NCBI GenBank assembly: GCA_003521625.1
Contig: DPHV01000022.1
Location: 355 to 64,354 of the forward strand
Origin: Ruminococcus sp.
GTDB taxonomy: Bacteria > Bacillota > Clostridia > Oscillospirales > Acutalibacteraceae
DNA: 64,000 nucleotides
Reading direction: 5' to 3'
A program made the translations under genes and the position numbers. A model generated the notes under the pieces. The model was not told the DNA's origin and made no database searches. It saw only the letters and a list, made by a program, of their open reading frames with translations. Shown here piece by piece: positions 33,909 to 42,521 of this stretch; position 1 is the stretch's first letter, and each line of letters opens with the position of its first letter.

Positions 33909-33934
33909 GGGACGTCTGGGAAGCCGTCCCCTAC
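33909..33934. repeat. Truncated REPIN-like element (module B with half of the central stem)
   Basis: GGGACG...CGTCCC ending CTAC, preceded by TTATTTATGTGAAT, which matches the right half of the central stem seen at 44103-44183. The A arm is missing. Confidence 0.75.
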
Positions 33935-33993
33935 GGAAAGATTTATTTTCATCTATTACTACGGTTTAATCGGTTACGATTGATAATCACTGC

Positions 33994-34017
33994 GGACACG
34001 GCACGCCGTGTCCCTAC
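33994..34017. repeat. Single REP hairpin, module C
   Basis: GGACACGG-CACG-CCGTGTCC plus CTAC, identical to 30372-30395 and again exactly 59 bp after a B module. Confidence 0.85.
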
Positions 34018-34047
34018 GGTTGAAAACTAAACGTTTCCTGTGTTGCC

Positions 34048-34073
34048 GTAGGGGACGGGTTCCTACACGTCCC
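34048..34073. repeat. Single REP hairpin, variant of module B
   Basis: GTAG followed by GGGACG...CGTCCC, with a changed loop (GGTTCCTACA). It lacks a partner hairpin. Confidence 0.75.
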
Positions 34074-34137
34074 AAAAAGTCACCAATATATCAATATATA
34101 ATCCGGGCAACCGTTTTTATCTAAATATCCGATTTTT

Positions 34138-36621
34138 TCACTTGATTTGCGTGTCGAGACACTCGACCGATTTGCCGGCGGTTGCACACCGCTTCTTTCT
34201 TCTGTAAATTATTATAACGATAACGTAAACCGCAAATGCAACAAGGGTGCAAAGGCTGATTTTTATTCCTGCCGACAGTCCCGGAGTTTCGTAGGTAAAC
34301 TCAATTTCGCAGTCCGTATATCCGGGAACTTTTACAGCCATAAAGCCGTAGTTTACCTTTTCGATTTCAACCTTTTCGCCGTTCACCGTTGCCGAAAAGC
34401 CCTCGCTGTACGGAACGCTGAAGAACAGCAGGTTGTCGCCGGACTTGTTGCTGTATTCAGCCTTAAAGCCGTTGTCGGTATATTCAAAGATCGAACAGCT
34501 TGACGAAGCAAGCTTTGTGCATTGGTCCTTGTAATTTTTGTTGCCGTATCTGTATTTGTCAACAACGCTGTCAAAATATTCGGGATTTTTGCCGTAAAGC
34601 AGTTTGTATTTTTCGTCGCTGTAGCCTGTTATGTCGGAATACTTCTTCATCTGCTCCCTTGAAAGCACCATTGAGTAGAGAATTGCCTCGGTTTTGTGAA
34701 CATCTCCGACACGCTCAAATTCTTCCTCGGTTACAAAGGAGTCATAGGCAAAGCCCATAGGAATGTAATATTCGTTTTCGTAGATGTCAAAGCCGTTACA
34801 GCTTTTAAGGTACTTCCAGTACGGCATTCTGGTATCTCCGTCCTCGTTGATGAACGAATTTTCACTGCCTGCCTTACCGTCTGACCTGTAGTCAAAAAGA
34901 TACTTACAGCTGAAAAGCCCACGCAGTCCGTAAGCCGAGGTGTTCGGACGGGACGCAACGTCACGTGTGATTCCCATAGCGTCGTAAAACTGCATTATCG
35001 AGGTGGAAACGGAGCTTTGAAAGCAATTAATGCTTTGGATTTTCCAGTACATTGCAGTGTTGTCAACGCACTCGTAAAAGTCGCTCCTTACCTGCTCCAA
35101 ATCGTCGATTTCAATGTCATCTCTTGAATTGAGAATATCCACATTAATCGGTCTTGTGGTAGAGCTTGAAAGCACTCCTGTTGTGATTATGAAAGCCGAG
35201 GAAACAAGCGAAACAACCAGTACGCCGCTGATTGAAGCAATTGCAAAGTGCGGATTTCTGCCTTTGAATTTTTTAAAAATCAGAACAAAGGCGAGAATGC
35301 TCATAAGGGCAAGCAGAACGTAAATCCAGAAACGCTCAAACGTTGCCTGAACGCCGATTGAAAGCTCCTCTGTGCCGTCGTCATTCTCGGTGATTTTCGG
35401 CATAAGACCGATAAGCAGTGCAATTCCTGCGGTAAGTCCTGTTGACCACGCAACAGCCCTGTTCCAGTTTGCTTCACTGTCCTCAACTGCACGTATTGTC
35501 GCAAGCGCCATCATCAGCACAACCATATAGAACCAGCGTGCGTAGTAGATTGAGCTGTTCATAAGCTGGAACATACTGTTGAGCACGGGGATAAAAGCAA
35601 AGAGCATTAAAAGAGTAAGGAGCTTTTTGAGCCAGTCACGCTTTTTTGTCTGCAAAAATGCGATTACTCCCGTCATTCCGAACATCGGAAGCCAGCCTGC
35701 AACCGACGCCCACTTGCAGTTTGATTCGGGCGTAAATACGGGGAACGCAGGCATATCGGCAGGGAAGAAAAAGCCGATTATAATCAGCCAGTAACGCTGG
35801 GGCATATCGTGAACAAGCGAGTTCCAGCCGTTTGGCAGGCTGTCAAGCCTAGGGTTGCCCATAAGCCCGATTACCGACGGCAGAAGTATGAAAGCCGTAG
35901 CGGCAAAGCCGATAATAACCTCAATCGCAAGGATTAAAAATTCCTTGATTTTAAAGCGGCAGGTCTTTGTGAGCATTACCATAAGGTAGTACATCACAAC
36001 GAACAAAACCTGTCCGACAAAGAAGTAGTAGTTTACAACGCAGGCGGCAAACACCGCAATTGCAAACACAACACGCTTTTTGTCGTATATGAATGAATCC
36101 AGCGCCGCAAGCAGCAGCGGAAACATTATCATAGGCTCGTGAAAGTGGAAAAAGAACACGTTGTAAATTGAAAATCCCGAAAGGGCATACAGAAGTCCGC
36201 CCAGAACGGCGTAGCTTTTGTTTGCAACGTATCTTTTGAGATATAAATACGCCGCAAGAGATGCGCAGGCGAATTTCAGAATAAGCAAAGGACCTATAAG
36301 GTACGGCACAAATTCGTTCGGAAACGGAATTGTCATCCAGAAAAACGGACTTCCGAGAAGATAAAAGCTGTAGCTTGACAAAAGGTCAGAGCCGAGGTCG
36401 GTTGTGTGATTCCAGCCGAACTGACCGTTTCTTACAGCGTCGTGGCAGAGCTGATAAAACGGGATTTCCTGAACGTTGAAGTCGCCGTAATAGTAGAAAA
36501 CTCCGCCGTTTATAACGATGAACGGAATAAAAAGTATTGAGGCGGCTAAAAGCGCAAGCCCGAATGCGAGCAGGGCATAGTGCCGGTTTTTAAGCGTCGG
36601 GGATTTAAGCGTATGTGTCAT
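34138..36621 (-). CDS. YfhO family membrane protein
   Basis: 827 aa with about 13 helices in the first 480 residues, a long extracytoplasmic domain (about 490-780), one more helix and a basic Cys-containing tail. Motifs include VINGGVFYYYGDFNVQEIPF near the start and SSYSFYLLGSPFFWMTIPFP near 85, both typical of YfhO. In Gram-positive bacteria YfhO-type GT-C proteins glycosylate teichoic or lipoteichoic acid from lipid-linked sugars. It has a GGAG ribosome site. LicD and the membrane GT2 nearby make a plausible surface-decoration set. Confidence 0.88.
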   Translation of the reverse strand: MTHTLKSPTLKNRHYALLAFGLALLAASILFIPFIVINGGVFYYYGDFNVQEIPFYQLCHDAVRNGQFGWNHTTDLGSDLLSSYSFYLLGSPFFWMTIPFPNEFVPYLIGPLLILKFACASLAAYLYLKRYVANKSYAVLGGLLYALSGFSIYNVFFFHFHEPMIMFPLLLAALDSFIYDKKRVVFAIAVFAACVVNYYFFVGQVLFVVMYYLMVMLTKTCRFKIKEFLILAIEVIIGFAATAFILLPSVIGLMGNPRLDSLPNGWNSLVHDMPQRYWLIIIGFFFPADMPAFPVFTPESNCKWASVAGWLPMFGMTGVIAFLQTKKRDWLKKLLTLLMLFAFIPVLNSMFQLMNSSIYYARWFYMVVLMMALATIRAVEDSEANWNRAVAWSTGLTAGIALLIGLMPKITENDDGTEELSIGVQATFERFWIYVLLALMSILAFVLIFKKFKGRNPHFAIASISGVLVVSLVSSAFIITTGVLSSSTTRPINVDILNSRDDIEIDDLEQVRSDFYECVDNTAMYWKIQSINCFQSSVSTSIMQFYDAMGITRDVASRPNTSAYGLRGLFSCKYLFDYRSDGKAGSENSFINEDGDTRMPYWKYLKSCNGFDIYENEYYIPMGFAYDSFVTEEEFERVGDVHKTEAILYSMVLSREQMKKYSDITGYSDEKYKLLYGKNPEYFDSVVDKYRYGNKNYKDQCTKLASSSCSIFEYTDNGFKAEYSNKSGDNLLFFSVPYSEGFSATVNGEKVEIEKVNYGFMAVKVPGYTDCEIEFTYETPGLSAGIKISLCTLVAFAVYVIVIIIYRRKKRCATAGKSVECLDTQIK

Positions 36622-36650
36622 TTAGTTTCTCCGATAAATTTCTTCAATCT

Positions 36651-36678
36651 TTGACTTTTATTTTAAAAATAGTATAAT
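36651..36678 (+). promoter_or_regulatory. Sigma-A-type promoter
   Basis: TTGACT (36651-36656), a 16-bp spacer and TATAAT (36673-36678), upstream of the YfbR-like gene. Confidence 0.75.
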
Positions 36679-36759
36679 AGTTATATATTAATCAATATAT
36701 TATACCATATCAAAATTGATTTTGCACTAATTTTTGTAAAAAAACAGGAGATTATTATT

Positions 36760-37347
36760 ATGAAACAGTCACATTTTTATGCTATGCTGTCGAGAATGAA
36801 GTACATCAACCGCTGGGGTCTGATGAATAACACAAAATACGAGAATTTATGCGAGCACAGCCTTATGGTTGCAATGATTGCCCACTGCCTTGTCCTGATA
36901 AGCAACAAGCGATTCGGGAACAGCTATAACCCCGAAAGGGCGGCTCTGCTTGCAGTATTCCACGACTCAACCGAGATTATCACAGGCGATATGCCCACTC
37001 CCGTAAAATATTTTAATCCCGAAATAAAGCAGGCGTACAAGGAGATTGAAAATACTGCGGCGGACAGACTTGTTTCAATGCTCCCCGATGATTTTAAAGA
37101 GGATTTCGAGGAAATAATCAAGCAGAACGGCGAAAATGACAGCGAGCTGAAACCGTTTGTAAAGGCGGCGGACAAGTTTTCTGCGCTGATAAAGTGCATT
37201 GACGAAATGAGAATGGGCAACGATGAATTTGCAAAAGCGAAGGAGTCAACCGAAAACGCAATCCACGCAATGAATATGCCCGAGTGTGAGGTTTTCGTGC
37301 GTGAATTTCTGCCCTCGTTCTATCTTTCACTTGATGAACAGGACTAA
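36760..37347 (+). CDS. YfbR-like 5'-deoxynucleotidase (HD domain)
   Basis: 195 aa. HD-domain residues are in NLCEHSLMVAMIAHCL near residue 30 and AVFHDSTEIITGDMPTPVKY near 65, the latter being the YfbR signature; PFVKAADKFSALIKCIDEM near 130 supplies the last metal Asp. The enzyme dephosphorylates deoxynucleoside 5'-monophosphates and helps balance dNTP pools. Length and motif order match the family. AGGAG start site; it is monocistronic with its own promoter. Confidence 0.9.
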   Translation: MKQSHFYAMLSRMKYINRWGLMNNTKYENLCEHSLMVAMIAHCLVLISNKRFGNSYNPERAALLAVFHDSTEIITGDMPTPVKYFNPEIKQAYKEIENTAADRLVSMLPDDFKEDFEEIIKQNGENDSELKPFVKAADKFSALIKCIDEMRMGNDEFAKAKESTENAIHAMNMPECEVFVREFLPSFYLSLDEQD

Positions 37348-37404
37348 ATTTGTTTATAAATTGATAAAATTCTGCATAAAATTAAGCTTTGCTATAAAAT
37401 ATAG

Positions 37405-37472
37405 TTCGAAAAAAGAATTATTTATTCGAATTATAGTGGTATAATAGTTAAGATATTATTGTTTATTCGAAT
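37405..37472 (+). promoter_or_regulatory. Promoter -10 with three TTCGAA-centred boxes
   Basis: TTCGAA at 37405-37410, ATTCGAAT at 37424-37431 and ATTCGAAT at 37465-37472 have centres 20 and 41 bp apart, near whole helical turns. TATAAT (37440-37445) lies between boxes two and three; its -35 is poor, so an activator may be needed. This is a candidate operator array for the LCP gene. Confidence 0.5.
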
Positions 37473-37540
37473 ATCAACCTTTGTCGCAACCATCGGCTAT
37501 GTGCCGTATTCAGACGACGCCACCTTAACGGAGGAACAGT

Positions 37541-38683
37541 ATGGCAAATAACGATAAAAAAAATAATCTTGTTGACATAAGTTCTAACTCGCAAATCAGG
37601 AAGGTTTATAATAAAAAAGGCAGAGTAAAGCGCATTTTATGCATAGTTTTTTCAATTATTTTCCTTATCGGCGGAAGCGGTATGATTTATGTTTACAGCT
37701 TGCTCAATTCGCTTAACTATAAGGAAATCAAGGATGACCCTGCTTCAACTACGCCGACTGTTTCCGACAATAATGCTGGAGATGTTTCGGGCTTTACCGT
37801 TGAGGAAGGTGAGCTTTTGCAGGATTCCAAGGTGCTTAACGTAATGCTTTTCGGTGAGGATAATCACGACGCAGACGAAAACGGCAGAAGCGACACAATG
37901 ATTATGATGTCGATTGACAACCGTCACAAAAAGCTTAAGCTTACTTCGTTCCAGCGTGATACTTATGTTTTCATTCCCGGTCACGATTACGATAAAATCA
38001 ATTCTTCCTACACTCTCGGAGGCGCAAAGCTTTCAATTCAGACGATTGAGGCTAACTTCGGAATAAAGGTTGACCGATATGCAGTCGTTGACTTTGACAG
38101 CTTTAAGAAGATTATTGATACTCTCGGCGGTGTTGACATAGAGCTTTCGCAGGACGAAATCGACTATATCAACTACCAGATGTACAAAAACGGTCAGGTT
38201 GAATCTCCTAAAACAATCACCGACGCTCCGGGCGTTGTTCACCTTAACGGTCAGGAAGCATTGTGGTATGCCCGCAACAGAGGTCTTTCAAAGGGCGAGG
38301 ACGGCAACGAAATCGGAATTGACGGCGACGACTGGGACAGAACTTCAAGACAGAGAAAGCTTCTTGAAACTATTTTTGACAGTATGAAAGAGGCTGACAT
38401 AGGTCAGATTGTTTCAATTGTAAGCTCTGTAGGTCCGCTTGTAACAACGAACCTCAAAAAGGACGAAATTACCGCACTTGTTACACGTGCGATGACTTAT
38501 TTGCAGTATGATGTCGAGCAGTACTATGTTCCTGAGGAAGGACTCTGGTACTATGACGACAACACGCCGGCAGGCTCGGCAATCAGAATTTCCGATATGG
38601 AAGCACAGCGTAAGAAGTTCGCCGAATTTATTTATGAAGATTTATTCACCAATGCAGTAAACGCACAAAATTCAGCAGAATAA
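37541..38683 (+). CDS. LytR-CpsA-Psr (LCP) family glycopolymer ligase
   Basis: 380 aa. A cytosolic N-terminus (1-30) and a single helix (about 31-54) lead to an extracytoplasmic LCP domain: DENGRSDTMIMMSIDNRHKK near 105 and LKLTSFQRDTYVFIPGHDYD near 127 hold the Asp and Arg residues that bind lipid pyrophosphate. DWDRTSRQRKLLETI near 265 is also conserved. LCP enzymes transfer wall teichoic acids or capsule from undecaprenyl carriers to peptidoglycan. It is the likely ligase for the capsule made by the 0-19 kb operon, though unlinked. Confidence 0.92.
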   Translation: MANNDKKNNLVDISSNSQIRKVYNKKGRVKRILCIVFSIIFLIGGSGMIYVYSLLNSLNYKEIKDDPASTTPTVSDNNAGDVSGFTVEEGELLQDSKVLNVMLFGEDNHDADENGRSDTMIMMSIDNRHKKLKLTSFQRDTYVFIPGHDYDKINSSYTLGGAKLSIQTIEANFGIKVDRYAVVDFDSFKKIIDTLGGVDIELSQDEIDYINYQMYKNGQVESPKTITDAPGVVHLNGQEALWYARNRGLSKGEDGNEIGIDGDDWDRTSRQRKLLETIFDSMKEADIGQIVSIVSSVGPLVTTNLKKDEITALVTRAMTYLQYDVEQYYVPEEGLWYYDDNTPAGSAIRISDMEAQRKKFAEFIYEDLFTNAVNAQNSAE

Positions 38684-38704
38684 TTTTTGGTTATTGAAGT
38701 ATAA

Positions 38705-38738
38705 AGGTCGGAACATCGTAAAAACGGTGTCCCGACCT
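38705..38738 (+). terminator. Rho-independent terminator after the LCP gene
   Basis: AGGTCGG-ACA and TGT-CCGACCT stem arms followed by GTTTTGTTT. A near copy serves 58132-58163. Confidence 0.8.
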
Positions 38739-38767
38739 GTTTTGTTTGAAATGAATTTGCACTCTGT

Positions 38768-40045
38768 CTAAAAAATATATCTTACGGTGATTGAGGCGAT
38801 TTGATTTTCAATATGAGTATCCATTTTTCCGTCATTTTTCTCCGTGAGCTTTCGCAGAATATTCATTTTAAGCATATCATCTTTACTGCTTTGCAAATCG
38901 TCAAAAAATCCGTTATTTTCGCAAGGAAAGCATATTTTATACAGCAGAACGCCCTGCTTGCACATTGCCGAAATTTCAATCAGCTTTTCCCCGTCAGACG
39001 TTATGCTTTGCAAACTGAAAAGTGCAATATCAATCGTGTTGTTTAAAAGCACGCATATGTCAAAATTATCCTCGGGAAGCTTCGTAAGGTTTCCCGAGAA
39101 GCTTATCTTAACTTCTTTTGTAAGCTGTTTCAGTCTTTCGGAAAGTATTGCGTCTGCGGTGTCACTGCCGGTATTGTAGAGAATACTGTACGAGCTGATA
39201 ATTTCTCTGTCGCTTTTTTTAACAAGCTCTAATGCCTGCTGTGACTTTCCCTGTTCAAGCAAGGGTTTTATCCACAGCGACAGGTTGTTGTAATCGTGCC
39301 TGAAACGTCTTAACTGTGCGCTCGACTGCGCAATAGTTTTGCCGTATTCCCTCTGAATATTCAGCTGTTGTTCAAAAATTCCCGTTTCATATCTGTACAG
39401 ATTTTTCTTCACCTGATTATAAATCAGAACAGGAAACGCTATTGTAAAAATCAGCGAAATAAGCATTGTAAGAAGCTTTACTGCGACGGCATATCTTAAG
39501 CCCGAATCAAGCAGAGATACTATATAACTGAAATTGCCGCCGATAATAAGAAAAAGATTGAACAGCAGTACAATAGGCTTTGAAATATTTTCAATGAAAA
39601 ACTTTGTCTGATTTTTCAGAACCGTACATAAAACAAAGAAAATAATGCTCACAATCAGCGAGGTTATCATTCCCGTAAACTCTAAGAAGATGCTGTGAGT
39701 TATGTTTTGCCCGAAAAATGACAAAACCAAGACGAGGTAAAATGCAGCAAACATAATTACGGAGCTTAATGTAATTGCCGTACTGAATATGTAAAATTTT
39801 TTCGGTCCCTTAAGCAGAAACGGCGTCAGCATAAGTCCCCAAAATTCAAGGTTGACTACGATTCCGTTTTGAAGTTCTCCCTCAAGAAATAAAAACGAGG
39901 CAATCATCAGGAACAAAACTGTCCCCGAAACAGCAAAATAAAGCTTTGCGCTTTTAAGATTAAAAAGTTTTTTTGTAAAAAGAAACACAATCAGTATTCC
40001 TGAAAGATACTCAACAATACTGTCGGTAAACTCAATCTTATTCAT
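38768..40045 (-). CDS. GHKL-type sensor kinase-like membrane protein (AgrC-like)
   Basis: 425 aa from the ATG at 40045, which has GAGGA; a longer frame to 40057 lacks a site. Six or more helices fill residues 1-205. A coiled segment leads to RFRHDYNNLSLWIKPLLEQG (His-box with HDxxN) and an N-box-like DICVLLNNTIDIALF near 325. The expected glycine-rich ATP loops after the N-box are degenerate. No LytTR or other response regulator gene is adjacent. It could be a quorum or peptide sensor, or a kinase that has lost activity. Confidence 0.75.
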   Translation of the reverse strand: MNKIEFTDSIVEYLSGILIVFLFTKKLFNLKSAKLYFAVSGTVLFLMIASFLFLEGELQNGIVVNLEFWGLMLTPFLLKGPKKFYIFSTAITLSSVIMFAAFYLVLVLSFFGQNITHSIFLEFTGMITSLIVSIIFFVLCTVLKNQTKFFIENISKPIVLLFNLFLIIGGNFSYIVSLLDSGLRYAVAVKLLTMLISLIFTIAFPVLIYNQVKKNLYRYETGIFEQQLNIQREYGKTIAQSSAQLRRFRHDYNNLSLWIKPLLEQGKSQQALELVKKSDREIISSYSILYNTGSDTADAILSERLKQLTKEVKISFSGNLTKLPEDNFDICVLLNNTIDIALFSLQSITSDGEKLIEISAMCKQGVLLYKICFPCENNGFFDDLQSSKDDMLKMNILRKLTEKNDGKMDTHIENQIASITVRYIF

Positions 40046-40170
40046 AGTATTCCTCATTCAACATAACAATAAAATAAATAACTAACTGAAAGCTTATTTT
40101 CATATAATAACCGAGCATAATTAGCATATAGGATGTTAGATTACAAATGACAGAAAACAGCAGACAAAGA

Positions 40171-40206
40171 GAAAACGGACGTATCAAGGGGGACACGTCC
40201 GTTTTC
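40171..40206 (-). terminator. Terminator of the leftward AraC gene
   Basis: GAAAACGGACGT (40171-40182) and ACGTCCGTTTTC (40195-40206) form a 12-bp stem, with T-rich sequence on the minus strand. Confidence 0.8.
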
Positions 40207-40245
40207 AACGAGGGGATAAATAAGAAAAAATTATCATGGAAGCTA

Positions 40246-41085
40246 TTATCTGTTCAAAAGCTTTTTCTTGTACTGTGCAGGCGTGCAGTCATAAACCTTT
40301 TTGCACTGTGTAATAAATGATTTTACATTTGCAAAGCCGTTTTCAATAGCGGCGGCAGAAACTGTGGAGTTCTTTGTAAGCATATCCTGAATTGCGTTTT
40401 CAAGACGGAGATTAGCAAGATACTCCGAAAAACTAACCTGAGTAACATTCTTGAAGTACTTTGAAAAATATGACGGTGAAAGATTTACCACCGAGGAGAT
40501 TTCGTCAAGCGGAATTTCACGCTTGAAGTTCTCGTTAATGTAAGCAATTGCAGTTTTTGCGTATGAGAAGTCACGCTTCGGAATAATTACCGAGTTCGAA
40601 GCACGTCTGAAGCAAATGCAATATTTCATCAGTAAGTAGTAAATTTTATTTACATATGATATGTGGAGCAGTGAAGCATAATCGTCATTTTCTACATCAA
40701 CAGCGGCAATTTTTTGTAGAACATCAATAATTGCGGGTTTTGCCTCCGGTCTGTTGTTCACATCAAAAATAACGCTGTCAATCGGTTTGCAGAACATACG
40801 CATATACTCAAAGGAAAGCTGTACACAAACAAGCTTTACCCTTGACCCTGTTACCGGACGAACGAGATGCACGTCCTCACTGTTGAAGAAAATGAAGTCG
40901 CCCTCTTCAACAGTCCGAGTTTCGCCGTTCTGGGGACATTCAGCCTGTCCCGATACAACGTAGATTATCTCGGGCTCACGGTGCCAGTGCAGTTCTGTTT
41001 TATGGGTTTCGGACGATAAATCAAGGTACATTATTTTTGCGGGAAGGTTTTTGTCATAATTTATTATTTCGTATTTGTAATTCAT
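40246..41085 (-). CDS. AraC family transcriptional regulator with cupin sensor domain
   Basis: 279 aa from the ATG at 41085 (GGGGGAAC upstream). Residues 15-100 are a cupin-type sugar-binding domain (LHWHREPEIIYVVSGQAECP). The C-terminal 100 residues contain two helix-turn-helix motifs, EIPLDEISSVVNLSPSYFSK and STVSAAAIENGFANVKSFIT. Such regulators respond to small molecules, often sugars. It is divergent from a second AraC gene, with only 133 bp between the two starts. No metabolic operon is adjacent, so targets are unknown. Confidence 0.9.
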   Translation of the reverse strand: MNYKYEIINYDKNLPAKIMYLDLSSETHKTELHWHREPEIIYVVSGQAECPQNGETRTVEEGDFIFFNSEDVHLVRPVTGSRVKLVCVQLSFEYMRMFCKPIDSVIFDVNNRPEAKPAIIDVLQKIAAVDVENDDYASLLHISYVNKIYYLLMKYCICFRRASNSVIIPKRDFSYAKTAIAYINENFKREIPLDEISSVVNLSPSYFSKYFKNVTQVSFSEYLANLRLENAIQDMLTKNSTVSAAAIENGFANVKSFITQCKKVYDCTPAQYKKKLLNR

Positions 41086-41108
41086 ACAAAGTTCCCCCTG
41101 AAAAAATG

Positions 41109-41137
41109 TTGAAAAAACTGTAATAATGTTGTATATT
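41109..41137 (+). promoter_or_regulatory. Sigma-A-type promoter in the AraC/AraC intergenic region
   Basis: TTGAAA (41109-41114), a 17-bp spacer and TATATT (41132-41137) for the rightward gene, giving a leader of about 75 nt. Confidence 0.65.
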
Positions 41138-41218
41138 ATTATAAGTATATACATTAAATCGCTTTTAATCTATGTAAAATTGTTTGATTATTATGGACAT
41201 TTGTTGTATGGAGGATTT

Positions 41219-42028
41219 ATGAGGACAAATTTGGACTATAATGCTATAAATTGCGTTTGTCTTGCAAACGGAAAACGAGCCGAAAATCTTGAAAATGAAC
41301 AGCGCCAGATTATCCGTGATACCTACACTCTGTACTATATAACAAGCGGCAGGGGAATGGTTACAATTGACGGAATCGGTTTTTTCGTAAGCGCAGGGCA
41401 GTCGTTTCTGACGTTTCCGTTTTCAAACGTATGCCTTGAAGCCGACAGTGATTTTCCGTGGGAATACAGCTGGGTAGAGTTTCGGGGACTTGAGGCGGCG
41501 TGGCTTGTAAGTCAAACCTATTTCAGCAAAAAGCACCCTGTAGTTGAAAAGATACCGGTTAATAATTTTGAATGTTTGTTCAATATTGAGGACTGCGGAG
41601 CCGACGCAACCTTTGCACAGTGCAGGGCAGGAGGAAAGTTGATTATCCTGCTCTCATATTATGTTGAGCATTTTCCCTGTAAGGACAGCGAAAACACAAG
41701 CTATGCTATTCTTGCCCGCAACTATATTGAAAAGAATTACAGAAACCCCGAGTTTAATGTGCAGTCGGTCGCAAATCACATCAAGATTGACAGAACCTAC
41801 CTTTACCGTCTGTTCAAAGAGGAAACGGGAACGTCGGTGATTGACTACATAAACAACTGCCGCATTTCAAAGGCAGAGGTACTGCTGATTGACGAGAACA
41901 TCTCTATAAAGGACGTTGCCTATTCGGTAGGCTTTACAGACCAGATGTATTTTTCGAAGGTTTTTAAAAAGCTCAGGGGGCAAACACCGACGGAATTCCG
42001 CAGAAAAAACAACGGAAGGTATATATAA
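41219..42028 (+). CDS. AraC family transcriptional regulator
   Basis: 269 aa from the ATG at 41219 with GGAGG; the frame extends upstream to 41126 without a ribosome site. The N-terminal domain (about 25-140) is cupin-like, with YTLYYITSGRGMVTIDGIGF. The C-terminal DNA-binding domain has FNVQSVANHIKIDRTYLYRL and ISIKDVAYSVGFTDQMYFSK, ending RGQTPTEFRRKN, the AraC signature. It is paired divergently with another AraC gene, and the two may regulate each other through the shared intergenic region. Confidence 0.9.
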   Translation: MRTNLDYNAINCVCLANGKRAENLENEQRQIIRDTYTLYYITSGRGMVTIDGIGFFVSAGQSFLTFPFSNVCLEADSDFPWEYSWVEFRGLEAAWLVSQTYFSKKHPVVEKIPVNNFECLFNIEDCGADATFAQCRAGGKLIILLSYYVEHFPCKDSENTSYAILARNYIEKNYRNPEFNVQSVANHIKIDRTYLYRLFKEETGTSVIDYINNCRISKAEVLLIDENISIKDVAYSVGFTDQMYFSKVFKKLRGQTPTEFRRKNNGRYI

Positions 42029-42032
42029 AATA

Positions 42033-42090
42033 TAATTCGGAATGCGTAATTCGGAATGCGTAATTAATGGTCGCTACGCTCCGAATTTAT
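42033..42090. repeat. D-type repeat
   Basis: AATTCGGAATGCGTAATTCG words followed by GGTCGCTACGCTCCGAATTT and then GTGCGTGTTGTT, the same order as at 49160-49230. Confidence 0.75.
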
Positions 42091-42229
42091 AATAGTGCGT
42101 GTTGTTCAGAAATGTTTGCTAAACAAGTTTTGATATATTGATAACGTTTATTTTTAAAGTGTAGTACATTGTTAAAACTAAAAATAAACATATTTTATGA
42201 AATATAAAATCAGTTCTATATTAATCAGT

Positions 42230-42308
42230 GTAGGGAACGGTCTTGACCGTTCCGCTGATTTACAAGCCAACTCTTAACCGACTCGGAACGGTCAAGACCG
42301 TTCCCTAC
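42230..42308. repeat. REPIN-like element 4 (homodimeric arms as element 1)
   Basis: 25-bp arms (42230-42254 and 42284-42308) are identical to those at 23916-23993, but the loop between them differs. It lies in the 493-bp gene-free stretch before the NSS transporter, which otherwise holds two D-type repeats, AT-rich sequence and a promoter. Confidence 0.9.
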
Positions 42309-42378
42309 ATTGAGGCAAAACATATAAATTAATTCGGGTACGCTACTTTTGAATTATTGCAACCTATCCACTCGACCG

Positions 42379-42426
42379 CAATTCCGAATTACGAATTATG
42401 CATTCCGCATTTCGCATTTCGCATTA
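42379..42426. repeat. D-type repeat
   Basis: Overlapping ATTCCGAATTACG and GCATTTCGCATTTCGCATT words, oriented opposite to the copy at 42033. Confidence 0.7.
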
Positions 42427-42442
42427 AATTATTAATAATTGC

Positions 42443-42471
42443 TTGCAATTATTTCATTAATATATTATAAT
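42443..42471 (+). promoter_or_regulatory. Sigma-A-type promoter of the NSS transporter
   Basis: TTGCAA (42443-42448), a 17-bp spacer and TATAAT (42466-42471), about 45 nt of leader. Confidence 0.75.
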
Positions 42472-42521
42472 AAAATTGATTTTCTAATTTTAAATAAATT
42501 TTTAAGAAATGAGGAAAAATT

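Noticed and set aside
30232..34073. CRISPR array or tandem repeat reading of the clustered hairpins
   Set aside because: The units are palindromic, differ in module content, lack regular unique spacers and no cas genes are near.
42029..42521. Remnant IS element with 25-bp terminal inverted repeats at 42230-42308
   Set aside because: The interior is only 29 bp with no coding potential, and each arm is itself a hairpin, which fits a REPIN-like unit better than an IS remnant.
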